This document shows, piece after piece, positions 51,146 to 60,629 of a stretch of 64,000 nucleotides of DNA. How positions within the stretch are numbered: the stretch's first letter is position 1; the number at the start of each line of letters is the position of its first letter. This DNA comes from Bisbaumannia salifodinae (GTDB lineage: Bacteria; Pseudomonadota; Gammaproteobacteria; Pseudomonadales; Halomonadaceae): assembly GCF_039522585.1 (NCBI RefSeq), contig NZ_BAAADR010000001.1; one strand, given 5' to 3'. The position numbers and the translations under genes are program-made. The notes under the pieces were generated by a model, which made no database searches, was not told the origin of the DNA, and worked only from the letters and a program-made list of their open reading frames with translations.

Positions 51146-51613
51146 ATGGAAGACGCCCAGATAAGCGCCCTGTTGCAAGCCATTCGAGAACTGCATCAGG
51201 AGGTCGAGGGTGCCGAGGGCGCCGACGCCGAGACCCGCCGCCATGTGCTGAGCATGGCCCGGGTACGCCTAAGCACCCTGGAAGTCCCGGCCTCGCTGCC
51301 CGAGGCGATCCACGACGGCCTGCACCGCGCCCATCGGCACCTGGCCGAGCTGGCCCTGGCGCTCTACCGCGAGGGCGGCTGCGACGACCTGGACGAGGCG
51401 GGACGCCAGGCCTACCTGGACGAGCATGCCGCGCCCCTGACCACCATCGCCGGCGTCGGCGCCACCCTGGCCCGGCGCCTCTTCCTGCACGGCCTGGTCA
51501 GCCGTGAACAGCTGGAGGACGTCGACGAGGTCACCCTGGCCCGGGTGCCCGGCCTCAATGCCGGCCACCGGGCGCGGATCCTCCGGGCCCTGGGACGCGA
51601 CGAGGCGGGCTAA
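51146..51613 (+). CDS. Helix-hairpin-helix protein, function unknown
   Basis: A 155-residue protein. The N-terminal 90 residues are helical and acidic. The C-terminus has two HhH-like motifs: TTIAGVGATLARRLFLHGLV (about 96-115) and TLARVPGLNAGHRARILRAL. These resemble the DUF4332/HhH fold that binds DNA or nucleotides. It starts 12 bp after pqiC, so it may be cotranscribed, but no link to lipid transport is known to me. Confidence 0.75.
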   Translation: MEDAQISALLQAIRELHQEVEGAEGADAETRRHVLSMARVRLSTLEVPASLPEAIHDGLHRAHRHLAELALALYREGGCDDLDEAGRQAYLDEHAAPLTTIAGVGATLARRLFLHGLVSREQLEDVDEVTLARVPGLNAGHRARILRALGRDEAG

Positions 51614-51631
51614 GCCTCCCCCCCCGGTGGG

Positions 51632-51840
51632 GGATTCTATGTTGCCCCTCAAACCATCACCGTGATTCTGTGGGAGCTCGGCTTTGCCGAGCGATTGGCG
51701 CCGCCAGGCGCCCCATGGCGAGCCCACCATCATCGGGACACCCTCCACCGACAAGCCTGCTCACTATTGCCCGTTCTGGGCCTCCTTCAAACATACAAGC
51801 TAGCTTTAGCCGCGGTCCGACGTCTCGGCGATTTGGCCCG
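51632..51840. repeat. Mosaic of intergenic palindromic repeats (cluster B)
   Basis: It begins with GGATTCTATGTTGCCCCTCA (51632-51651), the inverse of the cluster A and C core. Then come TGTGGGAGCTCGGCTTTGCC with an adjoining inverted GAGCGATTGG at about 51670-51698, and TTTAGCCGCGGTCCGACGTC near 51804-51823. No coding frame with support lies in this 228-bp gap. Confidence 0.7.
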
Positions 51841-51841
51841 G

Positions 51842-52789
51842 TCACTCGGCCGGCACCAGCTCGCCGAGGCGATCCGGGAAATTGGTGAAGAGGCCATCCA
51901 CGCCCCAGTCCACCAGCCGCGCCATGGTCTCGCCGTCGTTGATGGTGTAGATATGCACCAGCAGGTCGTTGGCCTGGGCCTGGCGTACGAAGTCGCCATC
52001 GATCACCTCGCGGCCATCATCGTAGGTCAGGTTGGTGCCCACCCCGATGGCATAGTCGGCGATCGCCTGGAAGTCGGTATCGCGGATCTCCTCCGGGGCC
52101 GGCGTCACCCCACTCCACTCCACCAGGGCCTCGGCGCCCTCCTCTTCCGGGGAGTACCAGAGCAGTTGAATCAATGGCAGCTCGGCATCGAGCTCATGCA
52201 CCCGCAGCAGGCTCTGCCGGTCGAAGGACTGAATCAGCACCCTTTCGGGTTCCGCCAACCCATGGGCTTCGAGGCGCTCCACCAGGGCTTCCTCCAGCCC
52301 GGGATTGAGGTGCGGCGACTTGGTCTCCAGGTAGTAGCGCACGGAGTCGCCATAGCGCGCGAAGATCTCATCCAGGCTGAGGATCCGCGCCCCCTCATAG
52401 GCCGTCTCGGCCCGCTCGGGAAAGGCCTCGTTGAACCAGCGGCCCGCATCCAGGGCCTGCAGTTCGGCGAGGGTGAACTCACTCACGGCGCCCTCGACCC
52501 CGGTGGTCCGCGCCATGTCGTCGTCATGGAAGGCCACCAGCTCGCCATCCGCGGTGACCTGGACATCCAGCTCCAGGTAGTCGGCACCCATGTCCAGGGC
52601 CTGCTCCAGGGCCGGCCAGGTCTGCTCCGGGGCATGACCACTGGCGCCGCGATGAGCAATCACCGCGAACGCCTGGTGAGCTTCCTGCATCGCCGGACGA
52701 TCGGGCGCCTCGGCCAGGACGAGGCCACTGGCGCCAATCCCGGCCAGGCCAGTGAGAAGCGCGGAGATCGCGGGTTTCGAAACGTGCAT
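51842..52789 (-). CDS. Glycerophosphodiester phosphodiesterase, periplasmic
   Basis: A 315-residue GDPD-fold hydrolase with an N-terminal signal peptide (cleavage near GLVLAEA, about 27). It cleaves deacylated phospholipid diesters to glycerol-3-phosphate. Active-site motifs are IAHRGASGHAPEQT (His about 46), LELDVQVTADGELVAFHDD, and VHIYTINDGETM near the C-terminus. It is monocistronic. Repeat cluster B abuts its stop codon. Confidence 0.92.
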   Translation of the reverse strand: MHVSKPAISALLTGLAGIGASGLVLAEAPDRPAMQEAHQAFAVIAHRGASGHAPEQTWPALEQALDMGADYLELDVQVTADGELVAFHDDDMARTTGVEGAVSEFTLAELQALDAGRWFNEAFPERAETAYEGARILSLDEIFARYGDSVRYYLETKSPHLNPGLEEALVERLEAHGLAEPERVLIQSFDRQSLLRVHELDAELPLIQLLWYSPEEEGAEALVEWSGVTPAPEEIRDTDFQAIADYAIGVGTNLTYDDGREVIDGDFVRQAQANDLLVHIYTINDGETMARLVDWGVDGLFTNFPDRLGELVPAE

Positions 52790-53084
52790 CGGGGCTCCTT
52801 GCCTTTCGCGGCTGATCGGTGACGATATTTATTTGAACAAGCAATCAAATACGCTACTGAAACGAGCGTTGGACAACAACCCCTTGATCTCACGCGACTC
52901 CCGCCCGCCGCGACCCAATGCCACGGCCAAGGGCCTCGCACTGAAGGGGCTTTTCTGTCATGATGCCGGCGCGGCGTTTACTAGTCCCTCCTGCCGCACC
53001 TGTCACCCGATGTTTCTTGACCCGCCGCCCGGGACTCTCGCCGCCATTGCCGCGGCGGATGGCGACGGGGTCGATGGAGTTTCC

Positions 53085-54431
53085 ATGAGCTTTTCCGATC
53101 TCGGCCTGCGTGCCGAACTGCTGCGTGCCGTCGAGGCACAGGGCTACACTACCCCGACCCCGATCCAGCGCCAGGCGATTCCCGCCGTGCTGGGTGGCGG
53201 CGACCTGCTGGCCAGCGCCCAGACCGGTACCGGCAAGACCGCCGGCTTTACCTTGCCGATGCTGCAGCGCCTGGCCGATGGCCCGCGTCCCGGCAAGCGC
53301 CAGGTGCGCGCCCTGGTGCTGACCCCGACCCGGGAACTGGCCGCCCAGGTGGGCGAGAGCGTGGCCGACTATGGCCGCCACCTGACCCTGAAGAGCCACG
53401 TGATCTTCGGCGGCGTCGGCCAGCAGCCCCAGGTGGATGCCATCCGCCCCGGCCTGGACGTGCTGGTGGCCACCCCCGGCCGCCTGCTCGACCTGCACCA
53501 GCAGAAGCACGTCGACCTGTCACGCATCGAGATCCTGGTGCTGGATGAAGCCGATCGCATGCTCGACATGGGCTTTATCCACGACATCAAGAAGGTGCTG
53601 AAGCTGCTGCCGGAGAAGCGCCAGAACCTGCTCTTCTCGGCCACCTTCTCCGACGAGATCCAGACCCTGGCCCACAAGCTGCTCGACAACCCGGCCAAGA
53701 TCGAGGTAGCACGCCGCAACACCACCGCCGAGACCGTCGACCAGGCAGTCTACAAGGTCGACCGGGAGAAGAAGCGCGAGCTGCTGGCGCATCTGATCAG
53801 CGAGCAGCAGTGGTATCAGGTGCTGGTCTTCACCCGCACCAAGCATGGCGCCAATCGCCTCGCCGAGCAGCTCAGCAAGCAGGACATCCCGGCCATGGCC
53901 ATCCATGGCAACAAGAGCCAGTCGGCCCGCACCAAGGCGCTGTCGTCCTTCAAGAGTGGCGAGCTGCAGGTGCTGGTGGCCACCGATATCGCCGCCCGCG
54001 GCCTGGATATCAGCGAGCTGCCCTATGTGGTCAACTTCGAGCTGCCCAACGTGGCCGAAGACTATGTGCACCGGATCGGCCGCACCGGCCGTGCCGGCAG
54101 CGAGGGCCAGGCGGTGTCGCTGGTCTGCGTCGACGAGCACGGCCTGCTCAAGGGCATCGAGCGGCTGATCAAGCGCGACCTGGAGAAGCGCATCGTGCCC
54201 GGCTTCGAGCCCGACCCCAATGCCAAGCCCGAACCCATCGAGAATGGTCGTAACCGCGGTCGCGGCAATGGGGGCCGGGGTGGTAATGGTGGCCGGAGCA
54301 ACGGCGGCCGAGGCCAGGACCAGCAACGCCGCCAGGGTGGCGAGGCGCGTCAATCCAGTGGTCGCGACAACGATGCCGCCAAGCCGGCGCGTCGGCGTCG
54401 CCGTCCGCGCCGCCCGGCCCAGCAAGGCTAA
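53085..54431 (+). CDS. DEAD-box RNA helicase (RhlE-like)
   Basis: A 448-residue ATP-dependent RNA helicase. Q motif FSDLGL...YTTPTPIQRQAIP, Walker A ASAQTGTGKTAGF (about 46-58), PTRELAAQ, DEAD box VLDEADRML, SAT, and QRxGR-type HRIGRTGRAG are all present. The C-terminus is an Arg/Gly/Asn-rich tail (about 390-448) that should bind RNA. ATG 53085 has GGAG five bases upstream. The 295-bp gap upstream has no gene and probably provides a long 5' leader, as in cold-regulated helicases. Confidence 0.94.
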   Translation: MSFSDLGLRAELLRAVEAQGYTTPTPIQRQAIPAVLGGGDLLASAQTGTGKTAGFTLPMLQRLADGPRPGKRQVRALVLTPTRELAAQVGESVADYGRHLTLKSHVIFGGVGQQPQVDAIRPGLDVLVATPGRLLDLHQQKHVDLSRIEILVLDEADRMLDMGFIHDIKKVLKLLPEKRQNLLFSATFSDEIQTLAHKLLDNPAKIEVARRNTTAETVDQAVYKVDREKKRELLAHLISEQQWYQVLVFTRTKHGANRLAEQLSKQDIPAMAIHGNKSQSARTKALSSFKSGELQVLVATDIAARGLDISELPYVVNFELPNVAEDYVHRIGRTGRAGSEGQAVSLVCVDEHGLLKGIERLIKRDLEKRIVPGFEPDPNAKPEPIENGRNRGRGNGGRGGNGGRSNGGRGQDQQRRQGGEARQSSGRDNDAAKPARRRRRPRRPAQQG

Positions 54432-54445
54432 GCCCGGAATCGCTT

Positions 54446-54472
54446 CAGGCCAGCGCCCCTATCGCTGGCCTG
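54446..54472 (+). terminator. Terminator after the DEAD-box helicase
   Basis: CAGGCCAGCG pairs with CGCTGGCCTG around a 7-nt loop, followed by CTTCATTGCTTT. It starts 15 bp after the stop. Confidence 0.7.
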
Positions 54473-54539
54473 CTTCATTGCTTTATGCGAATGTACGATT
54501 CTGATACCCCCACGCTAATCACAGCAATACTGATGCCCC

Positions 54540-55097
54540 ATGCTTAGCATGTTCAAAGGCAAGCCCCCCGAATGCTGGATCATCAAGCAGATCGATGACG
54601 ACCTGCTGCATCTGTGTGGTCGCGGCCTGGCCACCGCCAAGGGACGCGCCAAGGCCCTGCTGGAGACGCTGCATCTCGGCAGCTACGAGGGTCCCATCAG
54701 TTTCGACACCAGCGGGCTGGTGCTCAATTCGCGGCTCTTTGCCGCCCTGGTGCCCCTGGAGGCACTGAGCATCGACGATCAGGGACAGGCCCATTGGCAG
54801 GGGCGCGTCTGGCGGGTCGCCTGGGTGCCCCAGCGCTGCTGGGCCTATGAGGGCCATCTGACCACCCAGTTGAGCCCGGTGGGAGCCCGTCCGGGCCTGA
54901 TCAGCGTGGAAGACGTCACCACCATCCGTGCCAAGGCCGCCCCCCAGGCGGCACCCCGCAATCCACAACTCTATGGTCTCGAGGCGCTGGAGGGTATCAC
55001 CACCGAGCGGGGCGCCCAGCAAGGACAGTCCGGTCATCGCTGGTCGGGCCCCGCCGCCGTGGGAGGCCGTGAACGTCGAGACAGACATGGCCGCTAG
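54540..55097 (+). CDS. Hypothetical protein, 185 residues
   Basis: A soluble protein without signal peptide or membrane helices. It starts MLSMFKGKPPECWIIKQIDDDLLH and has the folded-looking stretch LVPLEALSIDDQGQAHW, with tryptophans; the last 45 residues are basic and low-complexity (GRERRDRHGR). It overlaps the next gene by 11 bp. I do not recognise the family, and the C-terminal part may be spurious. Confidence 0.5.
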   Translation: MLSMFKGKPPECWIIKQIDDDLLHLCGRGLATAKGRAKALLETLHLGSYEGPISFDTSGLVLNSRLFAALVPLEALSIDDQGQAHWQGRVWRVAWVPQRCWAYEGHLTTQLSPVGARPGLISVEDVTTIRAKAAPQAAPRNPQLYGLEALEGITTERGAQQGQSGHRWSGPAAVGGRERRDRHGR

Positions 55098-56322
55098 TCA
55101 ACCCATGCCATCGCGGGGACGCCTGATCGGCTTCCTCGCCCTGATGGTCCTGGTGGGTCTCAACCTGAGACCCGCCCTCTCTTCGCTATCGCCGCTGCTC
55201 AATCGCATCCAGGCCGACACCGGCCTGTCGCCCCTGGGCATCGGCGCCCTGACCACCCTGCCGGTACTCTGCCTGGGGCTCTTCGCGCCCCTGGCGCCCT
55301 GGCTGGCCAAGCGCCTGGGCCCCGAGCGCGCCCTGTCGCTGGCCCTGTTGCTGCTGGCCGGTGCCCTGCTGCTGCGCGCCAACCAGCTGACGCCCTTGCT
55401 CTATCTAGGCACCCTCGGGGTCGGCGCCGCCATCGGCATCGCCGGCTCCCTGCTGCCGGCCCTGGTCAAGCGGGAACTGCCCAAGGGCGCCGACCTGATG
55501 ACCGGGGTCTATACCATGGCGCTGTGCCTGGGTGGTGCCCTGGGCGCCGGGCTCGGCATCCCGCTGGCCGACTGGCTGGGCGACTGGCACCTGAGCCTGG
55601 CCAGTTGGGCCCTGCTGGCCCTGGCCGCCCTGGCGGCCTGGCGACTGGGCATGCCCCACCCCAGGCCGCCGGCCCCCGGCAGCCTGCCCAAGGCCCCACG
55701 CGTCCGGCTATGGCGCCACTCCCTGGCCTGGCAGGTCACGGCCCTGATGGGCAGCCAGTCGTCACTGGCCTATATCGTCTTCGGCTGGCTGCCGGTGCTG
55801 CTGCAGCGGCGCGGCCTGAGCGAGGGCGAGGCGGGCTGGTTGCTGGCCGGTTCGGTGATGGTACAGCTGATCTCGGCGCTCGGCGCCCCCTGGCTGGCCC
55901 GCCTGCATCGCGACCAGCGCCCCGCCATGCTGCTGATGCTGGGGCTGACCACCGCCGGCTTCGTGATCCTGCTGCAGGCACCGCTCTCCCAGCGCTGGCT
56001 GGGGGCCACCCTGCTCGGCCTCGGTCAGGGCGGCGCCTTCAGCCTGGCGTTGACCATGATCGTGCTGCGCAGCGGCGACTCGCGCCTGGCCGGCAAGCTC
56101 TCCGGCATGGCCCAAGGCTTCGGCTATACCCTGGCGGCCATGGGCCCCCTGGTCATCGGCCTGCTGCTGCAACTGGGCGCCGACCTGACCACCGTCACCG
56201 GCGTACTGGTGGGCATCGCCGGCTTCGCCGCCATCGTTGCCTGCCTGGCCGGGCGCAACCGGCGCCTGGAATTCGATGATCAGGGCACCCTGATCACCCG
56301 GGTCTACAAGAAGCGACGCTAG
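55087..56322 (+). CDS. MFS transporter, CynX/NimT family
   Basis: A 411-residue, twelve-helix transporter starting MAASQPMPSRGRLIGFL. LRPALSSLSPLLNRIQADTGLS after the first helix is typical of the CynX/NimT (cyanate/2-nitroimidazole) subfamily, whose substrates are poorly known. The TAG stop shares three of four bases (CTAG) with the converging stop of the nuclease gene. ATG 55105 is an alternative start. Confidence 0.88.
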   Translation: MAASQPMPSRGRLIGFLALMVLVGLNLRPALSSLSPLLNRIQADTGLSPLGIGALTTLPVLCLGLFAPLAPWLAKRLGPERALSLALLLLAGALLLRANQLTPLLYLGTLGVGAAIGIAGSLLPALVKRELPKGADLMTGVYTMALCLGGALGAGLGIPLADWLGDWHLSLASWALLALAALAAWRLGMPHPRPPAPGSLPKAPRVRLWRHSLAWQVTALMGSQSSLAYIVFGWLPVLLQRRGLSEGEAGWLLAGSVMVQLISALGAPWLARLHRDQRPAMLLMLGLTTAGFVILLQAPLSQRWLGATLLGLGQGGAFSLALTMIVLRSGDSRLAGKLSGMAQGFGYTLAAMGPLVIGLLLQLGADLTTVTGVLVGIAGFAAIVACLAGRNRRLEFDDQGTLITRVYKKRR

Positions 56323-57740
56323 CCGGTGGGAATCACCACCTCCATGGCCACCTCGCGCTGGGCGGCCATGGTCTCCAGGGCCTCCTTGAGGGCCTGCTTG
56401 GCCTCTCGATCACCATGCACCAGGCGCACCTGACGCGGCCAGCGACGCATGCGGCGAATAAAGTTGAGCAGGTCCCGGGCATCGGCATGGGCCGAGTAGC
56501 CGCCCAGGCTCTCCACCTTGGCGCGGATCGCGTAGCGCCGCCCCTCCAGCTCGACCCAGCCGCCCCGGGGGCCGTACCGCTGAATCGCCCGCCCCGGGGT
56601 GCCCCGGGCCTGATAGCCGACGAACAGCACCTGATGGCAGGGGTCGCCGAGCATCGCCTTGAGGTAATCGACGATACGCCCGCCCGCCGCCATGCCGCTG
56701 GCGGCGATCACCACCGCCGGGCGCCGCGTCTCGGTCAGGTGCGTCACGCAGCGCTGGTGCTCGGCGTCGCTCTCCGGGGTATGCAGGGTCTCGAAGTCCA
56801 GCGGATGGCGCCCCGCCCGCAGGCGCCGCTGCGCCTCGGCGTCCCAGAAGGGGCGCAGCCGGCGGTAGGCCTGGGTAAAGCGTGCCGCCAGGGGCGAATC
56901 GACGATGATCGCCAGCTCGCCCCATAACCGTTGAGCCTCGCCGCCCTGGCGGCGGGCACGATAAATGATCCCCTCCAGTTCGTAGAGCAACTCCTGGGTG
57001 CGGCCGATGCTGAAGGCCGGGATCAGCACGCTGCCGCCATCGGCCAGGGCCGCCTCGACGGCCGTCTGGAGGCGATCCCGGCGCTGGCGACGATCCTCGT
57101 GACGGCGATCGCCATAGGTGCTCTCCAGCACCACCACATCGGCGCCATGGGGCGAACGCGGCGCCGGCAGCAGCGGCGCGTGGGGCGCCCCCAGGTCACC
57201 GGAGAAGACCACCCGCTGGTGCTCGCGGCGCGCCTTGTCCCGCCAGTCGACCTCCACATAGGCGGAGCCGAGAATATGTCCGGCGCGTTGCAGACGCACC
57301 CGCACCCGGTGGCCGGCGTCATCCACCAACTGGTGCCACTGGCGATACGCCAGGGGCACCAGTTGGGCGCTGACCCGCGCCAGGAAACGCTCGATCAACC
57401 GGCGATCCCGGGTAAAGCCCACCCGCAGGGCGTCCTCGATCACCAGGGGCAGCAGCTCGGCGCTCGGTTCGCTGCACAAAATCGGCCCCTCGAAACCGGC
57501 CGCCACCAGATAGGGCAGCCGGCCGATATGATCGATATGCACATGGGTGACCACCAGGCCCAGGACGCCCTCCAGGGAGAAATCGACGCGCTGTCGCTCG
57601 AAGGCCTCACCGCCGGCCTCCTCGCCCTGGAAGAGACCGCAGTCCACCAGCAGCGAACGCTGCTCGTCGATATGCAGGCGGTGGCAACTGCCAGTGACGC
57701 CATCCACGGCGCCGTGGTGGCTGATGGTCATGGGGTCCAT
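56319..57740 (-). CDS. Beta-CASP metallo-beta-lactamase-fold nuclease
   Basis: A 473-residue protein: the MBL domain has THVHIDHIGRLPYL (HxHxDH, about 65-70) and VFSGDLG; the beta-CASP part has IPAFSIGRTQELLYEL, AASGMAAGGRIVDYL and GYQARGTPGRAI; the RNA-specificity end has GGYSAHADARDLLNF and HGD. Homologues are RNA endo/exonucleases of the CPSF/YSH1-like group. It is well above random length and complete. A role in RNA processing is inferred from the family. Confidence 0.92.
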   Translation of the reverse strand: MDPMTISHHGAVDGVTGSCHRLHIDEQRSLLVDCGLFQGEEAGGEAFERQRVDFSLEGVLGLVVTHVHIDHIGRLPYLVAAGFEGPILCSEPSAELLPLVIEDALRVGFTRDRRLIERFLARVSAQLVPLAYRQWHQLVDDAGHRVRVRLQRAGHILGSAYVEVDWRDKARREHQRVVFSGDLGAPHAPLLPAPRSPHGADVVVLESTYGDRRHEDRRQRRDRLQTAVEAALADGGSVLIPAFSIGRTQELLYELEGIIYRARRQGGEAQRLWGELAIIVDSPLAARFTQAYRRLRPFWDAEAQRRLRAGRHPLDFETLHTPESDAEHQRCVTHLTETRRPAVVIAASGMAAGGRIVDYLKAMLGDPCHQVLFVGYQARGTPGRAIQRYGPRGGWVELEGRRYAIRAKVESLGGYSAHADARDLLNFIRRMRRWPRQVRLVHGDREAKQALKEALETMAAQREVAMEVVIPTG

Positions 57741-57850
57741 GGCGAGGCCTCCCTTCCTCTATTGGCTTCAGCATAGTCGCTGGGCGGCCTGGTCCCGATC
57801 ACGTATCATCGATTCGCCAAGGACGCTTTCTCCCCGACGACAGGAGTCCC

Positions 57851-58738
57851 ATGACCGCCGCTTCCCGACCGCCCCTCAAGGCCGACCTGCTGCTGCTCGC
57901 CGTCACCCTGCTGGCCGCCGCCGGATGGATCTTCTCCAAGGAAGCGCTGAACGGCCTGCCACCGCTGCTGTTTATCGGCAGCCGCTTCCTGCTGGCGGGT
58001 CTGCTGCTGCTGCCCTTCGCCTGGCCCAGCCTGCGCAAGCGTCGCCCGGCACAGTTCACGGGGGCCCTGGGTGTCGGCCTGGTCTTCGCCGCCGCTATCG
58101 CCTTCTGGGTGCTGGGCCTGGCCTATGCCACCCACCTGGGCGAGAGCGCCTTTATCAATAGCCTGGGCATCCTGCTGGTGCCGGTGATGGCCCGCCTGCT
58201 GTTCGGTGACCGGCCGCCGAAGACCACCTGGATCGCCCTGCCGGTGGCGGTGGTGGGGCTCGCCTGCCTGTCCCTGGACCGGGGCTTTCACCTGGAAGCG
58301 AGCCAGTGGCTGTTCCTGATCGCGGCCACCCTCTTCGCCCTGCTCTTCAACCTCAATTCCCGGGTCGTACGCAGCCTCCCCGCCCTGCCATTGACGGCCA
58401 TCCAGCTGATCGTGGTGGGGCTGGTGCTGACGGCCCTGTCGGCGCTGACCGAGCCCTGGCCCGCCCGCCTGGGAGGCGATACCCTGGCCTGGCTGGCGGC
58501 CAGCGTGCTGCTGGCCAGCACCCTGCGCTTCTTCCTGCAAGTCTATGCCCAGGGTCTGACCACCCCCAGCCATGCGGCGGTGATCATGATGCTGGAAGCG
58601 GTATGGACCGCGCTGATGGCGGCGGTGTGGTTCAATGAGACCATGAGCGCCTGGCAGCTGCTGGGCTGCGGGCTGATCTTCGCGGCGCTGCTGATCAATC
58701 GCTGGCGCTGGGTACGCGCCCTATGGCGCCGTCGCTGA
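57851..58738 (+). CDS. DMT-family transporter (EamA domains)
   Basis: A 295-residue, ten-helix protein with two EamA repeats. GSRFLLAGLLLLP and LGESAFINSLGILLVPVMARLLFGDRP sit in the first; LMAAVWFNETMSAWQLLGCGLIFAALLINRW closes the second. Substrates of the family are amino acids, metabolites or drugs; none can be named. It is followed 48 bp on by another small membrane gene. Confidence 0.88.
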   Translation: MTAASRPPLKADLLLLAVTLLAAAGWIFSKEALNGLPPLLFIGSRFLLAGLLLLPFAWPSLRKRRPAQFTGALGVGLVFAAAIAFWVLGLAYATHLGESAFINSLGILLVPVMARLLFGDRPPKTTWIALPVAVVGLACLSLDRGFHLEASQWLFLIAATLFALLFNLNSRVVRSLPALPLTAIQLIVVGLVLTALSALTEPWPARLGGDTLAWLAASVLLASTLRFFLQVYAQGLTTPSHAAVIMMLEAVWTALMAAVWFNETMSAWQLLGCGLIFAALLINRWRWVRALWRRR

Positions 58739-58786
58739 GGCAGTGAGGGAAGGCAAGCCTGGGCGGGACATGACAACGGAGCGGGA

Positions 58787-59212
58787 ATGAGCAAAGTACG
58801 CTACTCGGGCGACCTGATCGCCAGCCTCGAGGGAGTGATGTGGCTGGGGCTGGCCTGGTCGGCGAGCCTGTCGACCAGGCTGGGTACCCCGTTGCCCAGC
58901 ATCACGGCGCTCTGCCTGGTAGGCACCTGCCTGATCGTTTCCCTGGGCCATCGCCCCCTGCGGCTGATGCTGGGCCGCTACCGGATCCGCAAGCGGCGCA
59001 CCGAGATGCTGATGCATCTGGTGGCCCTGCCGCTGCTGCTGGCCATGGCCCTGGCCATCCCCTTCGAGGCCCTGGTCACCCCCCTGACCGGCGCCCAGCG
59101 ACTGCTGCTGTTCAATGTGCTGGCCACCGCCGGCTGGCTGATGTTCCTGCTGACCATCCTGACCAAGTCGGTGATCTTCGAGGTGCGCCAGCGCAAGGGC
59201 GGTAGACGCTAA
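58787..59212 (+). CDS. Hypothetical membrane protein, 141 residues
   Basis: A protein with four hydrophobic segments (about 12-30, 39-54, 74-93 and 103-127) and a basic loop (RPLRLMLGRYRIRKRRTEM). It ends RQRKGGRR. I do not recognise a family. Its 48-bp gap from the EamA gene suggests possible cotranscription. Confidence 0.65.
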   Translation: MSKVRYSGDLIASLEGVMWLGLAWSASLSTRLGTPLPSITALCLVGTCLIVSLGHRPLRLMLGRYRIRKRRTEMLMHLVALPLLLAMALAIPFEALVTPLTGAQRLLLFNVLATAGWLMFLLTILTKSVIFEVRQRKGGRR

Positions 59213-59269
59213 TTGCCGAGGCGCCGGGCCGCGGCCAAAACCAGCCCCCACAAAATCAGTGGCCACCCA

Positions 59270-59465
59270 GCCTATTGTGGGAGCTCGGCTGTGCCGAGCG
59301 ATTGGCCAGGCACCCCAGGGCGCCTGGCGGCGCCAATCGCTCGGAAAAATCCGAACTCCCACAGAAACCATGGTGGCGGCTGGAGGGGCAACATAGAATC
59401 TCCTACCAGGTGCGGGCTGCCACTGGGGTGGTGAAAGCTGGCTTTAGCTGCGGCCCGGCATCTCG
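59270..59465. repeat. Mosaic of intergenic palindromic repeats (cluster C)
   Basis: The gap before pyrC holds TTGTGGGAGCTCGGCTGTGC with inverted partner GCCAATCGCTCGG (59333-59345), then GAAACCATGGTGGCGGCTGG and AGGGGCAACATAGAATCTCC (59364-59402). The latter is almost identical to cluster A. AAGCTGGCTTTAGCTGCGG near 59437-59455 resembles motifs in clusters B, D and E. No gene is seen. Confidence 0.75.
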
Positions 59466-59470
59466 GCGAG

Positions 59471-60502
59471 TTACACCAGCTTCCAGTCCAGGCTTTCGCC
59501 GCCCATCAGCGGCACGATCACCTCGTCCCCATAGGGCAGGCTCTCCGGCAGGATCCAGGACTCCCGCTTCAGGGTGATGCTGCGCGGGTTGCGCGGCAGG
59601 CCGTAGAAGTCGGGGCCATGATGGCTGGCGAAGCCCTCCAGGCGATCCAGGGCGCCGGCCTGCTCGAAAGCGGTGGCATAGAGCTCGATGGCCGCCGGGG
59701 CGGTAAAGGCGCCCGCACAACCACAGGCGCTCTCCTTGGCCCCCTTGGCATGGGGCGCGCTATCGGTCCCCAGGAAGAACTTGCGGCTGCCGGAGGTGGC
59801 CGCCGAGAGCAGCGCCTCGCGGTGGCTCTCGCGCTTGAGCACCGGCAGGCAATAATAGTGGGGGCGAATACCGCCCACCAGCATCTGGTTGCGGTTGAAC
59901 AGTAGATGGTGAGCGGTGATGGTGGCCGCCACATTCGCCGGTGCCGCCTCCACGAACTCCACCGCCTGGCGGGTGGTGATATGCTCGAAGACCACCTTCA
60001 GGTCCGGGAAGCGCGCCAGCAACGGCTTCATCACCCTGTCGATAAACACCGCCTCGCGATCGAAGATATCGATCTCGGCATGGGTCACCTCGCCGTGTAC
60101 CAGCAGCGGCAGGCCGAGACGCTCCATGGCGGCGATGGCATCGGCACACTTGTCGACGCTGGTCACCCCGGAGTCGGAATTGGTGGTCGCGCCGGCGGGA
60201 TAGAGCTTGACCCCATGCACCTGACCGCTGGCCACCGCCCGCTCGATCTCTTCCGGGGCGGTGTTATCGGTGAGATACAGCGTCATCAAGGGCTCGAAGG
60301 CCACCCCTTCCGGCACCGCGGCGAGGATCCGCTGGCGGTAGGCCAGGGCCTGCTCGGTGGTGGTCACCGGCGGCTTGAGATTGGGCATGATGATGGCGCG
60401 ACCGAACTGGCGGGCGCTGTAGGGCACGACCCGATCGAGGGCCTCTTCATCGCGCACATGCAGGTGCCAATCGTCGGGCTGGGTCAGGGTGATCTCGTTC
60501 AC
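59471..60502 (-). CDS. pyrC: Dihydroorotase
   Basis: A 343-residue class II dihydroorotase (E. coli-like, 348) that closes carbamoyl-aspartate to dihydroorotate in pyrimidine synthesis. Zinc and active sites: DDWHLHVRD (HxH near 16-18), the carbamylated Lys in HGVKLYPAG, LLVHGEVTH, FEHITT and GTDSAPH (metal Asp). It stands alone, with repeat cluster C directly downstream. Confidence 0.97.
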   Translation of the reverse strand: MNEITLTQPDDWHLHVRDEEALDRVVPYSARQFGRAIIMPNLKPPVTTTEQALAYRQRILAAVPEGVAFEPLMTLYLTDNTAPEEIERAVASGQVHGVKLYPAGATTNSDSGVTSVDKCADAIAAMERLGLPLLVHGEVTHAEIDIFDREAVFIDRVMKPLLARFPDLKVVFEHITTRQAVEFVEAAPANVAATITAHHLLFNRNQMLVGGIRPHYYCLPVLKRESHREALLSAATSGSRKFFLGTDSAPHAKGAKESACGCAGAFTAPAAIELYATAFEQAGALDRLEGFASHHGPDFYGLPRNPRSITLKRESWILPESLPYGDEVIVPLMGGESLDWKLV

Positions 60503-60629
60503 GGTGCATCCTGTAGTCGGTGAATCAGCCCGCCCAGTATACCCGCTTGCCGGCCGTGACGCCGTGGGTCTGGCGAATCCCCCTTATTCCGCTAAACTAG
60601 GGGTTCCACCCGTCCCGAATCACGCCATC

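Noticed and set aside
52752..53084. An N-terminal extension of the DEAD-box helicase
   Set aside because: The extra residues are not helicase-like, and ATG 53085 has a good ribosome-binding site just before the Q motif.
54540..55097. Fusion of the hypothetical gene with the MFS gene
   Set aside because: They are in different frames with an 11-bp overlap; no fusion is present.
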